Shown here one piece after another: positions 61,227 to 64,000 of a stretch of 64,000 nucleotides of DNA. Positions within the stretch are counted from its first letter, which is position 1, and each line of letters begins with the position of its first letter. The notes beneath the pieces are model-generated. The model saw only the letters and a list, made by a program, of their open reading frames with translations, did not search any database and was not told where the DNA came from. This DNA comes from Natronospirillum sp965602035 (GTDB lineage Bacteria > Pseudomonadota > Gammaproteobacteria > Pseudomonadales > Natronospirillaceae), in contig OZ271919.1 in NCBI GenBank assembly GCA_965602035.1, positions 2,170,001 to 2,234,000 on the forward strand, read 5' to 3'. Both the position numbers and the translations under genes were made by a program.

Positions 61227-62123
61227 ATGAGTAAATCCTGTGAAGACGCCTGTGGCTGCGACGCAACGTCCGCCGAGGGTAACGCCGGGTCGGAGGCCTC
61301 TGAAGCGTCCGGCAACTGGATCAGTGTGTATACCGTACCGAAGATGGATTGTCCTTCGGAGGAACGGATGATTCGACTGGCCCTGAATGGTTTTGAAGAC
61401 ATTCGCGGGCTGTCCTTCGACCTGTCTGATCGGCGGTTGAAGGTTGTGCACGATGGCGAGGCTGAGCCTATCACCGCGAAGCTGGCGACCCTCGGGCTGG
61501 GAGCTTCGCTTCAGGAAACGGCCGCTGCCGACCCTGAATCAATCAAGGCGCTCGGGGGTACGGCTATCTCGGCCGAGCAGGAGTCGGGCACCCTGCGTTG
61601 GTTGCTCGGTATCAATGCTGTCCTGTTTGTGGTGGAAATGACGGCCGGCCTGATCGCGCACTCCACCGGTTTGATTGCAGAATCCCTGGACAATTTTGCC
61701 GATGCGGCGGTGTACGGGCTTGCCCTTTATGCGGTTGGACATAGCGTGAAAATGCAGGTACGTGCCGCGCATCTTGCTGGTGTACTGCAACTGATCTTGG
61801 CTGTGGGCGTGCTCGTAGAGGTGGTGAGACGCTTTGTATTCGGTAGTGAGCCTGAATCGCTGGTGATGATGGCTATCGCATTCGTCGCATTGATTGCCAA
61901 TACCAGTTGTCTGCTGCTCATATCCAAACATCGGGAAGGCGGGGCGCACATGAAGGCAAGCTGGATATTCTCGGCCAACGACGTGGTGATCAACCTGGGG
62001 GTCATCACCGCCGGCGCCCTGGTCGCGTGGACCGGTTCCAATTATCCGGATCTGATTATCGGCACCATCGCGGGGGGCATTGTACTTAACGGTGCCAGAC
62101 GCATTTTGGCGTTGAAGGGTTAA
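61227..62123 (+). CDS. CDF family heavy-metal efflux transporter with N-terminal metal-binding domain
   Basis: This 298-residue inner membrane protein has a Cys-rich start (SCEDACGCD), an HMA-like domain (VYTVPKMDCPSEERMIRLAL), then six membrane helices of the cation diffusion facilitator family starting near LLGINAVLFVVEMTAGLIAHSTGLIAESLDN, including FADAAVYGLALYAVG and SANDVVINLGVITAGALV, where Asp/His sites for zinc-type metals sit. It exports divalent metals such as Zn or Cd. It is divergent from the CadR-like gene and a passenger of the IS. A four-base gap separates it from lspA. Confidence 0.88.
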   Translation: MSKSCEDACGCDATSAEGNAGSEASEASGNWISVYTVPKMDCPSEERMIRLALNGFEDIRGLSFDLSDRRLKVVHDGEAEPITAKLATLGLGASLQETAAADPESIKALGGTAISAEQESGTLRWLLGINAVLFVVEMTAGLIAHSTGLIAESLDNFADAAVYGLALYAVGHSVKMQVRAAHLAGVLQLILAVGVLVEVVRRFVFGSEPESLVMMAIAFVALIANTSCLLLISKHREGGAHMKASWIFSANDVVINLGVITAGALVAWTGSNYPDLIIGTIAGGIVLNGARRILALKG

Positions 62124-62126
62124 ATA

Positions 62127-62638
62127 ATGCTCATTATTGGCAAAAAGCTCTCGCCGTATGCCCTATTGTCCATATCGGGCCTGCTGGCAGCGTCTGATCA
62201 GGCTGTAAAGTGGCTGGTGCATCAATCAATGGCCTATGGCGAGTATGTTTCGGTGACCCCGTTCTTTAACTGGGTGCACCTATGGAACACCGGTGCCGCA
62301 TTCAGTCTTTTTGCGAATGGTGGAGGCTGGCAGCGCTACTTTTTTGTCGGAATCGCGGTAGTGGTCTCGATTTTTCTGATCAAGCTGATCCTTGAAAATC
62401 GTCATAAAGGAGAAGCCATCGCTTAAGTCTTATCCTCGGTGGCGCCATGGGCAACCTGATTGACCGGGTCTTTCGCGGCTATGTTGTGGATTCCTTTGAT
62501 TTCTATTGGCGAGACTGGCATTGGCCGGCCTTCAACCTGGCTGATATTGCAATTGTCCTCGGTGCCTTACTTTTCGTTTCCAGCAGCTTGTTGGGTAAAA
62601 AAGCAAACACCAATGCCGAGCCGGATGGATCTGACTGA
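62127..62638 (+). pseudogene. lspA: lspA (signal peptidase II), frameshifted passenger gene
   Basis: Prolipoprotein signal peptidase removes signal peptides from lipoproteins. The first frame (62127-62426) gives SDQAVKWLVHQSM, WNTGAAFSLFANGGGW and a stop right after GEAIA. The second frame (from 62447) continues MGNLIDRVFRGYVVDSFDF and WHWPAFNLADIAIVLGA with both catalytic Asp. The frames would be joined by one extra base near GCTTA-AGTC, where GCTTATAGTC would read EAIAYSLILGG. A one-base deletion has thus split the gene; a sequencing error is the alternative. Confidence 0.85.
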
Positions 62639-62659
62639 CACCTACGCCTATACAACACC

Positions 62660-63910
62660 ATGACCGAACTTCCCGACAACATCCTTCACCTGCCGCAATA
62701 CCAAGTACTGGGCTGCAAATCAACCGACGACGAAATGCACTTCCAGGTGGACGTGCCCGATCCCATCGCCTGCGAGGAATGCGGCGTGCAGGGTGAGTTC
62801 GTACGGTTCGGCAAGCGGGTCACTCTCTGGGTGGTCCGCCGCCGATACACCTGCCGGGCCTGCAAGACAACATTCAGGCCCCAGCTACCGGAGATGGTGG
62901 ACGGATTCCGTATGACACTGCGGCTGCATGAGTACGTGGAGAAGGAATCCTTCAACCACCCCTACACCTTTGTGGCGGCACAGACCGGCCTGGACGAGAA
63001 GACGGTGCGCGACATCTTCAACGCCCGCGCCGAGTTCCTGGGGCGCTGGCACCGCTTCGAGACGCCCCGCATCCTGGGCATTGACGAGCTATACCTGAAC
63101 AAGCGCTACCGCTGCATTCTGACCAACATTGAGGAGCGAACCCTGCTCGACCTGCTGGCCACCCGCCGCCAGGACGTGGTGACCAACTACCTGATGAAGC
63201 TGAAAGACCGGCAGAAGGTCGAGATCGTCAGCATGGACATGTGGAACCCCTACCGGGCAGCGGTCAAGGCTGTGCTGCCCCAGGCCCGTATCGTGGTCGA
63301 TAAGTTCCATGTGGTGCGCATGGCCAACGATGCCCTAGAGAGAGTGCGCAAGGGCCTCAGAAAGGAGCTGAAACCGTCCCAGAGCCGGACTCTCAAGGGA
63401 GACCGGAAAATCCTGCTGAAACGCGCTCACGAAGTCTCAGACCGGGAGCGCCTCATCATGGAGACCTGGACAGGCGCGTTCCCGCAACTGCTGGCCGCCT
63501 ACGAGCACAAGGAGCGCTTCTACGGCATCTGGGACGCCACCACACGGCTCCAGGCAGAAGCCGCCCTGGACGAGTGGATAGCCACCATCCCGAAGGGCCA
63601 AAAGGAAGTCTGGAGCGATCTGGTCAGGGCAGTGGGAAACTGGCGCGAAGAGACCATGACCTACTTCGAGACGGACATGCCCGTCACCAACGCTTACACG
63701 GAGTCCATCAACCGACTGGCCAAGGACAAGAACCGTGAAGGGCGCGGTTACTCCTTCGAGGTGATGCGGGCACGAATGCTCTACACCACGAAGCACAAGA
63801 AGAAGGCACCGACTGCGAAGGTCTCTCCTTTCTACAAGAAAACCATCGGTTACGGACTGCCGGACTTCGCAGAGGAACTCAACTACGGAGTCGATCTATC
63901 AACCATCTGA
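62660..63910 (+). CDS. tnpA: ISL3 family transposase
   Basis: This 416-residue transposase has an N-terminal zinc-binding part (CEECGVQGEFVRFGKRVTLWVVRRRYTCRACKTTF, two CxxC pairs), a helix-turn-helix region (YTFVAAQTGLDEKTVRDIF) and the DDE catalytic fold: LGIDELYLNKRYRC with the first Asp, VSMDMWNPYRAAVKAVLPQA and IVVDKFHVVRMAN for the second region, and NAYTESINRLAKDKNREGRGYSFE with the final Glu. It is intact, ends 58 bases before the right repeat and is transcribed toward it. Confidence 0.95.
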   Translation: MTELPDNILHLPQYQVLGCKSTDDEMHFQVDVPDPIACEECGVQGEFVRFGKRVTLWVVRRRYTCRACKTTFRPQLPEMVDGFRMTLRLHEYVEKESFNHPYTFVAAQTGLDEKTVRDIFNARAEFLGRWHRFETPRILGIDELYLNKRYRCILTNIEERTLLDLLATRRQDVVTNYLMKLKDRQKVEIVSMDMWNPYRAAVKAVLPQARIVVDKFHVVRMANDALERVRKGLRKELKPSQSRTLKGDRKILLKRAHEVSDRERLIMETWTGAFPQLLAAYEHKERFYGIWDATTRLQAEAALDEWIATIPKGQKEVWSDLVRAVGNWREETMTYFETDMPVTNAYTESINRLAKDKNREGRGYSFEVMRARMLYTTKHKKKAPTAKVSPFYKKTIGYGLPDFAEELNYGVDLSTI

Positions 63911-63968
63911 GGGTGGTATCAGATTGATGGGGTGAAGGTGCCCCATCAACCATTAAATCCGTATACCC

Positions 63969-63976
63969 TTTTTTTT
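63969..63976. repeat. Right copy of 8-bp target site duplication (T8)
   Basis: Eight T residues follow the right inverted repeat, equal to the left copy at 60627-60634. Joining the flanks without the IS gives a stem-loop followed by T8 and GTCCGATT, an uninterrupted terminator. The last 24 bases of the window show no feature. Confidence 0.8.
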
Positions 63977-64000
63977 GTCCGATTACCCGCCATTTTCACC

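Larger units (their letters stand above)
60635..63968 (+). mobile_element. ISL3-family element of ISPpu12 type, complete, with passenger genes
   Basis: A 3334-bp element has 24-bp terminal inverted repeats: GGGTAAGCGGATTAAATGGTTGAT at 60635-60658 is given here by its ends (GGGTAAGCGG and GGTTGAT), and the right repeat at 63945-63968 matches it at 21 of 24 positions. It carries tnpA at the right end and three passenger genes: a CadR-like MerR regulator, a CDF metal transporter and lspA. ISPpu12 from Pseudomonas putida has the same gene set and similar size. An 8-bp T duplication flanks it, so it appears to have moved as one unit and recently. Confidence 0.93.

Overview
The window reads as chromosomal DNA of a moderately GC-rich gammaproteobacterium, probably an Oceanospirillales/Pseudomonadales-type marine or halophilic heterotroph. 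Supporting signs are a Crc-like protein next to pyrE, a Pseudomonas-style glucose ABC transporter behind a two-component system, a glpSTPQUV-type glycerol ABC transporter, a SahR-type regulator ahead of metK-ahcY, a class I adenylate cyclase, SlmA, and acidic secreted solute-binding proteins. The genus cannot be fixed from the sequence alone.

Layout. (1) 1-2305 is a leftward integron-type cassette array without a visible integrase: a partial RelE/HigB-like toxin, brnT-brnA, higB-higA and a uracil-DNA-glycosylase-like gene, with two almost identical 78-bp attC sites. (2) 2306-11154 holds a DUF1059 protein, pdxJ, a 2OG-Fe(II) oxygenase, a Zur-box-preceded zinc operon (zrgA plus an ABC exporter-type pair), and a divergent pair that I cannot assign to a known system: an ATP-grasp ligase and a large protein with a papain-like Cys-His-Asn signature. 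(3) 11221-15913 is the S-adenosylmethionine cycle: sahR-metK-ahcY-metF. (4) 16034-31598 is mostly housekeeping: phosphate transport, a NADAR protein, a PilZ/degenerate HD-GYP protein, speD, crc, pyrE, argC, slmA, argB, dut, coaBC, radC, an oxidoreductase and a two-component system. (5) 31641-36237 is a sugar ABC importer (gtsABCD). (6) 36272-43663 holds rpmB-rpmG, mutM, the lptM-lysA-dapF-DUF484 cluster and cyaA. (7) 43821-60500 is a large glycerol island: glpD, glpR, glpK, an EAL protein, an MFS transporter with a small membrane protein, a second and degenerate glycerol-kinase-like gene, a sigma-54 activator, and the glpSTPQUV importer behind a -24/-12 promoter. (8) 60635-63968 is a complete ISL3-family element of the ISPpu12 type with cadR-like, CDF-transporter and frameshifted lspA passengers. 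It is flanked by an 8-bp duplication made only of T, so it inserted into the T-tract of an intrinsic terminator.

How the genes work together. The glycerol island combines import by ABC transporter, phosphorylation by GlpK, oxidation by GlpD and repression by GlpR, whose candidate operators recur upstream of glpD, glpK, the kinase paralogue and the importer. A divergent GAF/AAA+ sigma-54 activator probably drives the importer from upstream TTCAA/TTGAA palindromes. The gts operon follows its presumed sensor and regulator. The SAM cycle genes are headed by a regulator that carries its own SAM-binding methyltransferase-like domain.

Most worth following up are the ATP-grasp/papain-like pair, the glycerol-kinase paralogue that has lost its phosphate-binding loop, the sigma-54 control of glycerol import, and the integrase-less toxin-antitoxin cassette array.
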